This document shows positions 9,042 through 18,776 of a DNA stretch of 64,000 bases, one piece after another. Source of the stretch: CAMPKL01 sp963817465 (lineage in GTDB: Bacteria > Acidobacteriota > Terriglobia > Bryobacterales > UBA6623). Each line of letters starts with the position of its first letter. Positions within the stretch are counted from its first letter, which is position 1. The position numbers and the translations under genes are program-made. Location of the stretch: contig CAWFOP010000018.1 in NCBI GenBank assembly GCA_963817465.1, positions 248,001 to 312,000 of the forward strand, read 5' to 3'. The notes under the pieces are model-generated. The model ran no database searches and was not told the origin of the DNA. It saw nothing but the letters and a program-made list of their open reading frames with translations.

Positions 9042-9899
9042 TCAGAGCATTCGTTCGAGCCGTTCCTTGCGGCTGGCGACCTGCGTCACGCGCACGCCGT
9101 AGTTGCCGTCGATGACGACGACCTCGCCGCGCGCGATGACGCTGTCGTTGACGAGCACATCGACGGGATCGGCCGCTGAGCGATTGAGCTGGACGATCGA
9201 TCCGACGGTCATGCGCACGACCTGGTCGAGCGGCAGCTCGGTGCGCCCGAAGCTGACGCTGAGATCGAGCTCGAGGTCGAGCAGCATGTCGAGGTTGCGC
9301 GGGGCCGAGTTCTCGGCCGGCGGCGCGGGCGGGACGCGTTGCTCCGTACCCCGGTCTTCATCCGCCGCGCCGCCCGCCGCGAGCAGCGCCGGTTGCGGGA
9401 CGAGCAAGATGAAATAGTCGGCCTGCCCGATCGTGAGCCTCAACTTGACGGCGGCGGTCGCGTCGCCGTCGGCGATCTCCTCGGGCGGCCCCCACTCAGG
9501 GGGCGCGTCGGCCTCGACGGTCAACGCCTGCAGGGCGGCTTCCGAAGCTTGGTCGAGGACTTCTCGATACGCTTCGAGAGCCGTTTCCGGCGGGGGGGCC
9601 TCGCTTCCGAGAATCAATGCCGCCAGCGCTGCGACGGCGTCCTTCGGGCAGCCGACGAGCAGATCGGCGTCCCGACTGTTGAGCAAGCGATACCGTAGCC
9701 AGGCGTATTCGTGGCCGTCGCGCGGGTCGGCATCTTGCGGGTCGCCATCGCGCGGGTCGGCGGCGTCGGCCTCGACGATGAGCCGGCATGGCGTGTCTTC
9801 GCCCATCAGCGATTCGACGGCCCGCAGGAAGCCCGTCGCCCACTGGGCCGCGATGCGCTCGCGCGCCTGCCCGCTCGTCATGGGCGTGATTGGGGTCAT
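9042..9899 (-). CDS. fliN: Flagellar motor switch protein FliN (FliY-like long form)
   Basis: 285 residues. The last ~85 residues form the SpoA/FliN domain (LDMLLDLELDLSVSFGRTEL then VDVLVNDSVIARGEVVVIDG) that builds the C-ring with FliM and FliG. The first ~190 residues are an extension rich in Asp/Pro/Ala that may carry a degenerate CheC/FliY-type domain; ordinary FliN is only ~80-140 residues. Overlaps the 3' end of fliM by four bases (9896-9899), a classic translational coupling. Confidence 0.88.
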   Translation of the reverse strand: MTPITPMTSGQARERIAAQWATGFLRAVESLMGEDTPCRLIVEADAADPRDGDPQDADPRDGHEYAWLRYRLLNSRDADLLVGCPKDAVAALAALILGSEAPPPETALEAYREVLDQASEAALQALTVEADAPPEWGPPEEIADGDATAAVKLRLTIGQADYFILLVPQPALLAAGGAADEDRGTEQRVPPAPPAENSAPRNLDMLLDLELDLSVSFGRTELPLDQVVRMTVGSIVQLNRSAADPVDVLVNDSVIARGEVVVIDGNYGVRVTQVASRKERLERML

Positions 9900-10873
9900 T
9901 GGTGCTCCCCGGGCGAGAGCTCGCCGGAGACGAGCCGAAGCGCCTTCCAGCCGCCCGACGCGACGACTTCACCCGAGAACTTGCGCACGCCGTTGACGGT
10001 CACGTCCACCGGCTTGTCGATCGGCGAAGCCAGCGACAGCACATCGCCTTCGCGCAAGTCGAGGATGTCGCCCATGCGCACCGCTCCTCCGCGCACGGCG
10101 CCGGCAACCTCGACCGGGGCGCGCCGCAAGACGGCGCTCATGCTCTTGCGCTCGTCGGCGGCGGGCGAGCGGCGGCGCACCGACCACTGTTGCTCCAAGC
10201 GCTGGCCCGACATCTTCACCATCACCGACGGCACCCCGAAGTTCAACATGCCGCGCGCGCCGGCCACGGTCATCTCGAAGCCGATGCCGACGACGGCCTC
10301 GTTAGGCGAAAGGACTTGCAGCAGTTGCGGCTGGGTCTCGGTGTCTTCGACCTCGAAGGTCAACTCGCCCGCCGCGGCCCAAGCTTCGCTCAAGTCGTGC
10401 AAGATGATGCGCAGGATGCCCTGCATGATGTTCTGCTCGATCTCGGTGAGCTCGCGCGCCTGGTCGGGCAAGTCGCGCCCGCTGCCGCCGAGCACGATGT
10501 CGAGAATCGGCATCACCAGCGAGGGGTTGATCTCGAGTACGGCGTTGTTCTCGAGCGGTTCCACGGCGACGCTCGCGACGCAGGTGGGTGTGGGCAGATA
10601 GCCGATGAACTCACCGAACGAGAGCTGCTCGACCGAGACCAGGTTTACCGTCACATAGGCGCGCAGGTAGGCGCCGAGCGAAGAGGCGAGGTTGCGGGCC
10701 AGAAAGTCGTGGACCAAGTGCACCGAGCGCAACTGGTCTTTCGGGATGCGGTCGGGCCGCCGGAAGTCGTAGCGCCCGGCGACCGGCGGCGCGGCGCTCT
10801 GAGGGGCCGGCGCCCCAACGTGTTCGTGGAACAGCCGGTCGATCTCTTCTTGGGAGAGTGCGTCTTCCATCAT
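9896..10873 (-). CDS. fliM: Flagellar motor switch protein FliM
   Basis: 325 residues. The N-terminal LSQEEIDRLF peptide is the site that binds phosphorylated CheY in the family. It is followed by the CheC-like middle domain (PLENNAVLEINPSL, VLGGSGRDL, ELTEIEQNIM) and the C-terminal SpoA domain. FliM transmits the chemotaxis signal to rotor direction. It begins ten bases after the fliA stop and overlaps fliN, placing it within one operon. Confidence 0.95.
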   Translation of the reverse strand: MMEDALSQEEIDRLFHEHVGAPAPQSAAPPVAGRYDFRRPDRIPKDQLRSVHLVHDFLARNLASSLGAYLRAYVTVNLVSVEQLSFGEFIGYLPTPTCVASVAVEPLENNAVLEINPSLVMPILDIVLGGSGRDLPDQARELTEIEQNIMQGILRIILHDLSEAWAAAGELTFEVEDTETQPQLLQVLSPNEAVVGIGFEMTVAGARGMLNFGVPSVMVKMSGQRLEQQWSVRRRSPAADERKSMSAVLRRAPVEVAGAVRGGAVRMGDILDLREGDVLSLASPIDKPVDVTVNGVRKFSGEVVASGGWKALRLVSGELSPGEHQ

Positions 10874-10883
10874 CTGTCAAAAC

Positions 10884-11633
10884 TCACCGCGGCCACTTCG
10901 TTCGCAGCGCCGAACGCAGCCGCAGAATCGCTTGCGACTTGAGCTGCGAAATGCGCGTTTCATGCAGGCCGACGATCTCCGCGATCTGCCGCAGCGTGAA
11001 CTCCTTGCGGTAGTAGAGCGTCAGAATGTTGCGCTCGATCTCCGGCAGGCGGTCGATCAGCTCGGCCACCACGCGGCGCAGCTCGGAGCGCTCGAGCACG
11101 GCGAGCGGCCATTCGTCCTCATCGTCGGAGGCGAAGCGCAGCACGTCCGAACCCTCGCCGTCGCCGCTCGGCCCCTGCTCCATCGGCGCCAGGTTGATGC
11201 CGCGGATCTCGACCAGCCAGCGACGGTACTCCTCGAGCGCCAAGCCAAGCCGGTCGGCCACTTCCGGCTCTTCAGGGGCGCGATGCAGCGTCTTCTCGAG
11301 GGAGCTGATCGCGAACTCGATCTGCTTCGACTTCTTGCGCTTGTTGCGCGGCGCCCAGTCCAGGCTCCGGAGGCTGTCGAGGATCGCGCCGCGGATCTTG
11401 TGTTCGGCATAGGTCTTGAGCTGCACCTGCATCGAGCTGTCGAAATGATCGACCGCATCGATCAGGCCAAGCACTCCGGCGCTCATCAGGTCGTCCAGGC
11501 AAACGCTTTCCGGAAGCTTTTCATGGATGCGGGACGCGATGAGGCGCACCTGCGCCAGATGTTCCAGAATCAGCCGTTCTCGGTCGCTCTGCGCCGCCGG
11601 CTCAACCGCTTGGGGATAGCTTCTCGAATCCAT
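10884..11633 (-). CDS. fliA: Flagellar sigma factor FliA (sigma-28)
   Basis: 249 residues with sigma-70 regions 2, 3 and 4: LDDLMSAGVLGLIDAVDHFD (region 2), RGAILDSLRSLDW (typical of FliA), and LPEIERNILTLYYRKEFTL followed by an HTH (region 4). Region 3 contains an unusually acidic loop (GDGEGSDVLRFASDDEDEW). FliA directs RNA polymerase to late flagellar promoters. Its 5' end overlaps flhF by 32 bases; fliM follows after ten bases. Confidence 0.94.
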   Translation of the reverse strand: MDSRSYPQAVEPAAQSDRERLILEHLAQVRLIASRIHEKLPESVCLDDLMSAGVLGLIDAVDHFDSSMQVQLKTYAEHKIRGAILDSLRSLDWAPRNKRKKSKQIEFAISSLEKTLHRAPEEPEVADRLGLALEEYRRWLVEIRGINLAPMEQGPSGDGEGSDVLRFASDDEDEWPLAVLERSELRRVVAELIDRLPEIERNILTLYYRKEFTLRQIAEIVGLHETRISQLKSQAILRLRSALRTKWPR

Positions 11634-12789
11634 GGTCGCTTGCGGCCGCTCGCGCCTTGCCGCCCGTGGCGGAGACGCCCCCGCCGATGCCCAGAGCCAT
11701 TCTGGTCAGGACCTCCGGGTCAGCCGGAATCAGGTCGTGCAGACTGTTTTGCCCCGCCGTCAGAAATGCAATCGGCAGACGCAGTCGAAGACTTTCGTCG
11801 AACAACGCGCCGGGGGCGGTCGTCTCGTCGAGACGCGTGAAGATCAGCCCTCGCGCGTGTGGCGCCGCGGGGCCCCTGCGAGACGCTTGTACGGGGCGCT
11901 CGGTGGCGCTGATCGTGGGATAAACGTCGAGATGAGCGCAGGCGTCGAGCGCCTCGCGGAGTCGGCTTTCGCGGTCGCTCTCGGCGGGGCCGTAGCCCTG
12001 CGTGTCAACGAAGATGCGGTCGGGCCGCGGCGCGCCGCGGCGCAGCTCCTCGAGAACCTCGGGCAGCTCCGCCGCGTCTTCAACGACCGTCAGCGGCAGG
12101 TCGAGCAGATCGGCGTAGGCTTCGAGCGCCTCGACGGCGCCGATGCGAAAAGGGTCGACCGAAACCAGCCGGACGCGCTGCCGCTCGGCGACGCCGTAGC
12201 GTACCGCGAGCTTCGCGATGGTCGCGGTCTTGCCCGCCCCGGCCGCGCCGACCAGCGCGGCCGCCGGCGCGGGGCCCCGCGCGTCGGCGAGTCCCGGCGC
12301 GACGCGCCAGAGCGTGACCAGGCTCTTGCGCAGAGCCTCGATAAGCTGCTCGAACGAGGCCCCGAAGGCCGCTTCGCGCTCGAGCTGCGCCGTGAGCTGC
12401 GCCGCCGATTGCGGCGAGAATCCCCGCGCCGCCAGCCGCGCGAACAGGCGTCCTAGGTGAGCATCCTGGAAGATCGGCTGAAACAGCGACTCGTAGCGCA
12501 GGCGGCTCTCGGCTTCGAGCTCGTCGAGCAGCAGGGTGAGGCGATCCGGCGGCGGCTCGCGGGCCGGCGCCGGGCCCTCGTCGACGGACGGAGCCGGAAT
12601 CTCCTCGGACTTGTGTTGATAGTCGAGCCAATGCGTGCGCTGCGCCGCTTCGCCGCCGACCGAAAAGGTCACCGCCAGGCGCTCGCCGTCCGGTTTGGAG
12701 TCGACCATGGCGGCGTCCGCCCCCAGCTCGATCTTCGCCAGACGCAGGGCGGTCTCGATGCGATCGACGCGGTAGGTCTTGAGCTTCAT
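11602..12789 (-). CDS. flhF: Flagellar biosynthesis GTPase FlhF
   Basis: 395 residues, an SRP-type GTPase that controls flagellar placement and number. The N-terminus MKLKTYRVDRIETALRLAK matches FlhF's short conserved head; a variable linker follows; the NG domain carries the P-loop GAAGAGKTATIAKLA, VSVDPFRIGAVEAL and the late TRLDET motif. The DTxG element reads DTQGYG, close to the family's DTAGR but altered. It sits between flhA (28 bases upstream) and fliA (overlapping). Confidence 0.9.
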   Translation of the reverse strand: MKLKTYRVDRIETALRLAKIELGADAAMVDSKPDGERLAVTFSVGGEAAQRTHWLDYQHKSEEIPAPSVDEGPAPAREPPPDRLTLLLDELEAESRLRYESLFQPIFQDAHLGRLFARLAARGFSPQSAAQLTAQLEREAAFGASFEQLIEALRKSLVTLWRVAPGLADARGPAPAAALVGAAGAGKTATIAKLAVRYGVAERQRVRLVSVDPFRIGAVEALEAYADLLDLPLTVVEDAAELPEVLEELRRGAPRPDRIFVDTQGYGPAESDRESRLREALDACAHLDVYPTISATERPVQASRRGPAAPHARGLIFTRLDETTAPGALFDESLRLRLPIAFLTAGQNSLHDLIPADPEVLTRMALGIGGGVSATGGKARAAASDHGFEKLSPSG

Positions 12790-12817
12790 CGGCGGCCTCT
12801 CCTGCGGTCAACGCCGC

Positions 12818-14867
12818 TCATGCGACCCTCCCGAGCGAGACGATGCGGGCGTTCGGCGGGGCTTCCGCGTGCGACAGCACGGCCAGCAGCGGCAGGTCGG
12901 TCTCGACGATTTGGCGGACCGCGAAGCGCACCCCCGTCGAGCACAGCAGCGGCGTCGGCCCCTTGAGCGGCCCGACCGCCTTGATGATGCGCTTGACGAC
13001 GTCCCCCAGCACGTCGGGGGCGAGCGTGAGCCGCGACCCTTGTTCGTTGTGCTCGATGCCGGACTGAATCGTCTGCTCGAGCGACGGATCGAGCAGATAG
13101 GCCGGCAGCTCACCGCGATCGTTCAAGTACGGACGAACGAGCGAGCGCGACAGCGCCTGGCGCACGAACTCGGTCAGCAGCGTCGGATTCTTGGTCGCGG
13201 TCGAGGCTTCGGCCAGCGCTTCGAGAATCGTCACCGCGTCGCGGATCGAGACGCGCTCGCGCAGCAAATTTTGCAGCACGCGCTGCAGCAGCGACAGCGG
13301 CAGCAGCTTCGGGACCAGATCCTCGACCAGCTTCGGATGCTCGTCGCGAATGCGGTCGAGCATGGCTTGCGCCTCTTGGCGGTTCATCAGCTCGTGCGCG
13401 TGCCGGCGGATCAGCTCGGCGAGATGCGTGGCGACGACGTTCGCCGGGTCGACCACCGTATAGCCGAGCAGGCGCGCCTTGTCGGCCTGCTGCTGCGGCA
13501 CCCACAGCGCCGGCAGACCGAAGGCGGGCTCCTGGCACGGGACGCCCTCGAGCTGCTTGTCGGCCGCCTTGGGCAGGATGGCCAGCGTCGACTCGGGATG
13601 CAGCTCGAAGCGGGCGATTTCGGCGCCTTTGAGCAGTACGACGTATTCCCGAGGCTTGAGCTCCAAGTTGTCGGTGACGCGCACCGGCGGCAGCACGAAT
13701 CCCAGGTCGGCGGCAAGCTGCCGCCTGACGCCGGAGATGCGCTTGAGCAGCGACCCGCCGTGACCCGAGTCGACGATCTTTACCAAACCGAGCCCGACCT
13801 CGATCGCCAGCGGCTCGACGCGCAGCAGCGCCTCGACCGGCTCTTGCTGCTGCGTGAGCGGGGCCGCCGCGGCGGGGGCTTTGGCCGCTTCGAGCGCCTC
13901 GCGCCGCAGCCGCCAGCCCAGCGCTCCCACGCCGCCTCCCAGGGTGAGAAAAGGAATCGAGGGCAAGCCCGGCACCACCGCCATGGCGACACATCACGCC
14001 CGAGGCGATCAGCAGCGGTTCGGGACGCATCATCAACTGCTTGCCGAAGTCGACGCTGAGACGCGACTCGCCCGCGGCGCGGGTGGTCAAGATGCCGCCC
14101 GACACCGAGATCAGCAGCGCTGGGATGACCGTCACCAGGCCGTCCCCGACCGTCAGCACCGTATACGTCTCGAAGGCGCTCTTGAGATCCATGCCGTGCG
14201 CCACGGCGCCGATCAGGAAGCCCGCCACGATATTGACGAGCGTGATGAGGATGCTGGCGATCGCATCGCGCTGGGTGAAGCGCACTGCGCCGTCCATGGC
14301 GCCGTAGAACTCAGCTTCGCGGGCCACCTCCTCGCGGCGGCGGCGCGCTTCGGTCTCGTCGATCAGCCCGGCGTTCAAGTCCGAGTCGATCGACATCTGC
14401 TTGCCCGGCAGCGCGTCGAGGGTAAAGCGCGCGGTGACTTCGGAGATGCGCACCGCGCCGTGATTGATGACGACGTATTGGATCGCGATCAACAAGATGA
14501 AGATCACCACGCCGATCACGAACTCGCCGCCCACGACGAAGTCGCCGAAGGCTTGGATGACGCTGCCGGCGGCGTCTTCCCCCTCGTGGCCGTACAACAG
14601 GATCAGCCGCGTCGACGAGATGTTGAGCGCCAGGCGCAGCAAGGTCAACAGCAGCAGCAACGACGGATAGACGCTCAGCTCCACCGGCCGCTGCACGTAC
14701 ATCGTCGCGACCAGAGTCATCACGGAGAGCGTGATGTTGACCGAGATCAGCAGGTCGAGGGCGAACGCCGGGATCGGCAGCACCATCATCAGCACCACGC
14801 CCATCAACGCCGTCGGCACGAGCGCGTCGAAGCGGCTTGGTGATCCCGCCGTTATTGCTTGCTGCAC
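12818..14867 (-). CDS. flhA: Flagellar export apparatus protein FlhA, one frameshift
   Basis: FlhA is the large membrane gate of the flagellar type III export machine. The N-terminal half (from MQQAITAGSPSRFD) has the expected membrane helices and the FHIPEP-like cytoplasmic loop (RFTLDALPGKQMSID). The second half, in a different frame from about 13984, carries the last membrane helix and the C-terminal export-substrate domain (LPALWVPQQQADKARLLGYT). The break is at about 13980-13990, where one surplus base between GTGATG and GCCATG explains it. Rejoined length is about 683 residues, as usual for FlhA. An intact operon downstream suggests a sequence error rather than loss of function. Confidence 0.88.
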
Positions 14868-14982
14868 AGCCGTCCCAGGGGGCGTCGGGCGCCCCGGGGG
14901 AATATCGGCCGGCGAGGCGGATCGGGTTAGGGCGGACCCGCCGGGCGGCGCTAGGAACGTCGTCTATCATGGAGCCACTGTT

Positions 14983-16077
14983 TTGTTTGCACTAGAAGAA
15001 ATCCTTCATCTAACGCGGCGCCTCTGTCACCCCGCCTTCCTCTGCCTTTGCGTTCTACTTTTCGCCGTCGCCCTGCCGGCGCAAGAGGAGCTCAAAGTCG
15101 GCGTCGCTGTCTTTCCGCCCAATGTCGTCCGCTCGCCGTCCGGCGAAGTCGAAGGCTTCGATATCGATCTGTGGCAAGAGATCGGCCGGCGCGCGGATCT
15201 GCACTACTCGATCGAGGTGATGCCGTTCGACCAGGTGTTGGCCAAGACTCGCGCCGGCGAGCTCGACGCCGCGCTCGGCGGCATCACGATCAACAGCGAG
15301 CGTGAGGCCGCGCTCGATTTCAGCTACCCGTACATGGAGGCGGGTCTGCGCATCTTGACGCCCACTGTAGAAGAATTCCGCGTGTGGCACTACGTCCAGG
15401 CGGCCTTCGCCTCGGGCGCCGGGCGAGCGCTGCTCTATCTGGCGGGTTTCATCTTGTTGTGCGCGCACATCCTGTACTTCGCCGAGCGCGGCAGCCCGTC
15501 GATCCAGCGTCCGTATTTCCCGGGGATTTTCGAAGCGGCGTGGTGCATCGTCGCCACTATGACTACGGTGGGGTATGGCGATATCACGCCCCATAAGTGG
15601 ATCGGGCGCTTTGTCGCCTTCGCGGTGATGATCACCGGCATCGGCTTGTTCGGCGTGCTGGTGGCGGATTTGTCGTCAGGCTTGACGCTGCAGGAACTCA
15701 AGAGCAGCATCCGCGGCCCCAAAGACCTGGCCGGTTTGCGAGTCGCCACCGTGACCGGCTCGACCAGCGTGGCGGCGGCGAGGAAGTACGGCGCTTCCAT
15801 CGTCGACGCCGCGGACATCGACCAGGCGATCAACGAGGTGCTCAACGGAAAAGCCGATGCGGTGGTCTTCGACGGGCCGCCGCTGGCGCAATATCTCAAG
15901 AACCATGCCGGCCTGCCGCTGACCCTGGCGCCGCCGATCATCGATTCCGAGATGTACGGCATCGCCTTCCCGGAGGGCAGCGCGCTGCGCGAGCCGGTCA
16001 ACCGCGCGCTGCTCGAGATCGATGAAAACGGGCTGCGCGACCAGCTTCGTCAGAAGTGGTTCGGGTCGAATCCGTAG
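14983..16077 (+). CDS. GluR0-like ligand-gated potassium channel
   Basis: 364 residues. A signal peptide (to about residue 34) is followed by half of a periplasmic amino-acid-binding domain (LKVGVAVFPP, VEGFDIDLWQEIG, FSYPYMEAGLRIL). Next come a membrane helix (about 142-160), a pore loop with the K+ selectivity filter TVGYGD (residues 195-200), and a second helix. The other half of the binding domain closes the protein (LAGLRVATVTGSTS, ADAVVFDGPPLAQYL). This inserted-pore order is that of prokaryotic ionotropic glutamate receptors such as GluR0. The agonist is unknown. TTG 14983 is chosen because GGAG at 14971-14974 is well spaced. It converges on alaS nine bases apart. Confidence 0.88.
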   Translation: MFALEEILHLTRRLCHPAFLCLCVLLFAVALPAQEELKVGVAVFPPNVVRSPSGEVEGFDIDLWQEIGRRADLHYSIEVMPFDQVLAKTRAGELDAALGGITINSEREAALDFSYPYMEAGLRILTPTVEEFRVWHYVQAAFASGAGRALLYLAGFILLCAHILYFAERGSPSIQRPYFPGIFEAAWCIVATMTTVGYGDITPHKWIGRFVAFAVMITGIGLFGVLVADLSSGLTLQELKSSIRGPKDLAGLRVATVTGSTSVAAARKYGASIVDAADIDQAINEVLNGKADAVVFDGPPLAQYLKNHAGLPLTLAPPIIDSEMYGIAFPEGSALREPVNRALLEIDENGLRDQLRQKWFGSNP

Positions 16078-16086
16078 CGGGCGGTC

Positions 16087-18720
16087 TCAGCCGGCTTCGA
16101 TCAAGCTGTAGACCTTTTCGAGCGCGGCGGGAAGCTTGTCGGCGTCCTTGCCGCCGGCTTCGGCCAGGTCCGGGCGGCCGCCGCCCTTGCCGCCGACTTC
16201 TTGCGCGATGGCGCCGATGAGCTTGCCGGCGTGGACGCGCTTGCCCGCGATGTCTTTGGTGACGCCGCAGATCAGGGCGACCTTGCCGTCTTCGCCCGAG
16301 CCCAGCACGACCACCCCCGTGCCGAGCTTGTTGCGCAAGGAGTCGACCAGCGAGCGCATCTGGCCGCGGTCGAGGCCGTCGACCTTGGCGGCGATCACCT
16401 TGACGCCGTTGACGTCCCTGGCTTGCTCGGTCAAATCGCCGGCGCCGGCCTGAGCGATTTTGGATTTCAGCCTCTCAATCTCTCTTTCTTGGTCGCGGCG
16501 CTCGGCCAACAGCTTTTCGACCGCCTCGACCAATTCGGGCTCGCCCGCCTTGAGCAGCGTCGACATGCGATGCAGGCGGTCCTGCGCGTCCTTGTATTGC
16601 TCGTAGGCGCCGGAGCCCGTCACGGCTTCCAGACGCCGCACGCCGGCCGAAACGCTGCCTTCGCCGGTGATCTTGAAGACGCCGATGTCGCCGGTGCGTT
16701 TGACGTGTGTGCCGCCGCACAGCTCTTTGCTGAAGTCGCCCACCTGCACAACGCGCACCTTGTCGCCGTACTTCTCGCCGAACAGCGCCATGGCGCCGCC
16801 TTGCACGGCGTCATTGAGGTCTTTGACGTCGGTGGTCACGCCTTCGTTGACGAGGATCTCGCGGTTGACGATGCGCTCGACTTCCTCGAGCTCGCTCGGC
16901 GTGATGGCCGCGTAGTGCGAGACGTCGAAGCGCAAGCGGTCCGGATCGACGACCGAGCCGGCCTGCTTGACGTGCTTGCCCAGTACTTGGCGCAGGGCGG
17001 CATGGAGCAGGTGCGTCGCGGTGTGGTTGCGGCGCGTCGCGTCGCGAAGCGTGTCGCTGACTTGCGCCTCGACCTTGTCGCCTACCTTCAAATCCCGGAG
17101 CACTTGGGCCTTGTGCACGTTCAGGCCCTTGATCGGCGCCTGCGTGTCGACGATGCGCGCGACCGGCTCGCCGCCGACAAGCAGCAGACCCTTGTCGCCC
17201 ACTTGGCCGCCGGACTCGGCGTAAAAGGGCGTGCGGTCGAGGACGATCGACGCCTCGGCGCCCGGCGCGACCTCGTTGACCGAAGCATCGGCGACGATGA
17301 TGGCGACGATTTCGCAGTCGATCGCAGCGGTCGTCTCGTAGCCCAAAAACTCGGTCGGGCGGCGCTTGCGGAGCTCGTCGTAGACGGCGGCGACCTTGGT
17401 TTGGTCGGCGCCCTTCCAACTCGCTCGCGCGCGAGAGCGCTGGCCTTCCATCTCGGCGTCGAAACCGGGGAGGTCGATCGACAGCTCGCGCTCGCGGGCC
17501 AGCTCCTGCTGCTCGTCGAGCGACAGCCCGAAGGTGTCATAGAGCTTGAAGGCGACCGCCCCGGGGATCACGCCGTCGCTGGCTTGCTCGATGGCCGACT
17601 CGAACTCGCGCTCGGCCGTGGCGAAGTTGCGGTGGTAGCGCAGCTCCTCTTCCTTGACGATGCGCTGCACGCGTCCGGTCGACTCTTGGAGCTCCGGGTA
17701 GCCCGGTTTCATCAAGTCGGCGACGAACTCGGTCAGCTTGTAGAGGAACGGCTCTTCCCTGCCCGCCAAACGCGCATGACGCAGCGCCCGCCGAATGATC
17801 TTGCGCAGCACGTAGCCGCGGCCGTCGTTGGACGGCATCACGCCGTCGTGGATCAGAAACTCGGCGGCGCGGGAGTGGTCGGCGACGATGCGCAGCGTCG
17901 TGTCGGTTGTGAGGTCGGCGTGGTAGTCGATGCCGAGGACTTCGCCGGCGCGGTCGATGATCGGCCGAATCAAGTCGGTCTCGAAGTTGCTCAGCTTGCC
18001 TTGCAGCACGGCGGCGGTGCGCTCGAGTCCCATGCCGGTGTCGATCGAAGGCCGCGGCAGCGGAGTCAGCGTCCCTTCGGCGTCGCGGTCGAACTGCATG
18101 AAGACGAGATTCCAGATCTCGACGTAGCGGCTGACCTCGGAGGGAAACGGTTCGTCGGCTTCGCCGGGTTCGAGACCTTCAGGTCCGAAATCGTAGAAGA
18201 TCTCCGAGCAAGGCCCGCAGGGCCCGGTCTCGCCCATCTGCCAAAAGTTGTCTTTGGCGCCGCAGCGGAAGATGCGGTCCTTGCCGATGTCGGTGTGCTT
18301 GCGCCACAGGTCTTCGGCCTCGTCGTCGTCCTCAAAGACGGTGGCGTAGAGCCGCTCCTTGGGCAGCTTGTAGACCTCGGTCACCAGCTCCCAGGCGAAC
18401 TCGATGGCGTCTTGCTTGAAGTAGTCGCCGAACGAGAAGTTCCCCAGCATCTCGAAGAACGTGTGGTGGCGGCGGGTGCGGCCGACGTTTTCGAGATCGT
18501 TGTGTTTGCCGCCCGCGCGGACGCACTTTTGCGACGTCGTCGCGCGGCTGTAATCCCGCTTCTCCGCTCCGAGGAAGACGTCCTTGAACTGGTTCATCCC
18601 CGCGTTGGTGAACAGCAGCGTGGGGTCGTTGGCCGGCACGAGCGAAGAGCTCGACACGATGCGGTGCCCCTTGGACTCAAAAAAGCGCAGGAACTGCTCG
18701 CGGATTTCGTTGCCAGTCAA
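16087..18720 (-). CDS. alaS: Alanyl-tRNA synthetase
   Basis: About 877 residues, full length. The class II catalytic core holds ESKGHRIVSSSSLVPANDP, FTNAGMNQFKDVFLG and HHTFFEMLGNFSFGDYF; the editing domain holds HTATHLLHAALR and CGGTHVKRTGDIG; a DHHA1-type C-terminal domain ends the protein. The family begins at TGNEIREQF, so I start at TTG 18718-18720, preceded by an AGAGG box; the open frame runs further upstream but that part is not conserved. It follows recX on the same strand, 56 bases downstream. Confidence 0.96.
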   Translation of the reverse strand: MTGNEIREQFLRFFESKGHRIVSSSSLVPANDPTLLFTNAGMNQFKDVFLGAEKRDYSRATTSQKCVRAGGKHNDLENVGRTRRHHTFFEMLGNFSFGDYFKQDAIEFAWELVTEVYKLPKERLYATVFEDDDEAEDLWRKHTDIGKDRIFRCGAKDNFWQMGETGPCGPCSEIFYDFGPEGLEPGEADEPFPSEVSRYVEIWNLVFMQFDRDAEGTLTPLPRPSIDTGMGLERTAAVLQGKLSNFETDLIRPIIDRAGEVLGIDYHADLTTDTTLRIVADHSRAAEFLIHDGVMPSNDGRGYVLRKIIRRALRHARLAGREEPFLYKLTEFVADLMKPGYPELQESTGRVQRIVKEEELRYHRNFATAEREFESAIEQASDGVIPGAVAFKLYDTFGLSLDEQQELARERELSIDLPGFDAEMEGQRSRARASWKGADQTKVAAVYDELRKRRPTEFLGYETTAAIDCEIVAIIVADASVNEVAPGAEASIVLDRTPFYAESGGQVGDKGLLLVGGEPVARIVDTQAPIKGLNVHKAQVLRDLKVGDKVEAQVSDTLRDATRRNHTATHLLHAALRQVLGKHVKQAGSVVDPDRLRFDVSHYAAITPSELEEVERIVNREILVNEGVTTDVKDLNDAVQGGAMALFGEKYGDKVRVVQVGDFSKELCGGTHVKRTGDIGVFKITGEGSVSAGVRRLEAVTGSGAYEQYKDAQDRLHRMSTLLKAGEPELVEAVEKLLAERRDQEREIERLKSKIAQAGAGDLTEQARDVNGVKVIAAKVDGLDRGQMRSLVDSLRNKLGTGVVVLGSGEDGKVALICGVTKDIAGKRVHAGKLIGAIAQEVGGKGGGRPDLAEAGGKDADKLPAALEKVYSLIEAG

Positions 18721-18776
18721 TGGAACCTCTGTCGGGAGACGGGAACGCGGTCCGGCTGGACCGGCGCCGTGCACAT

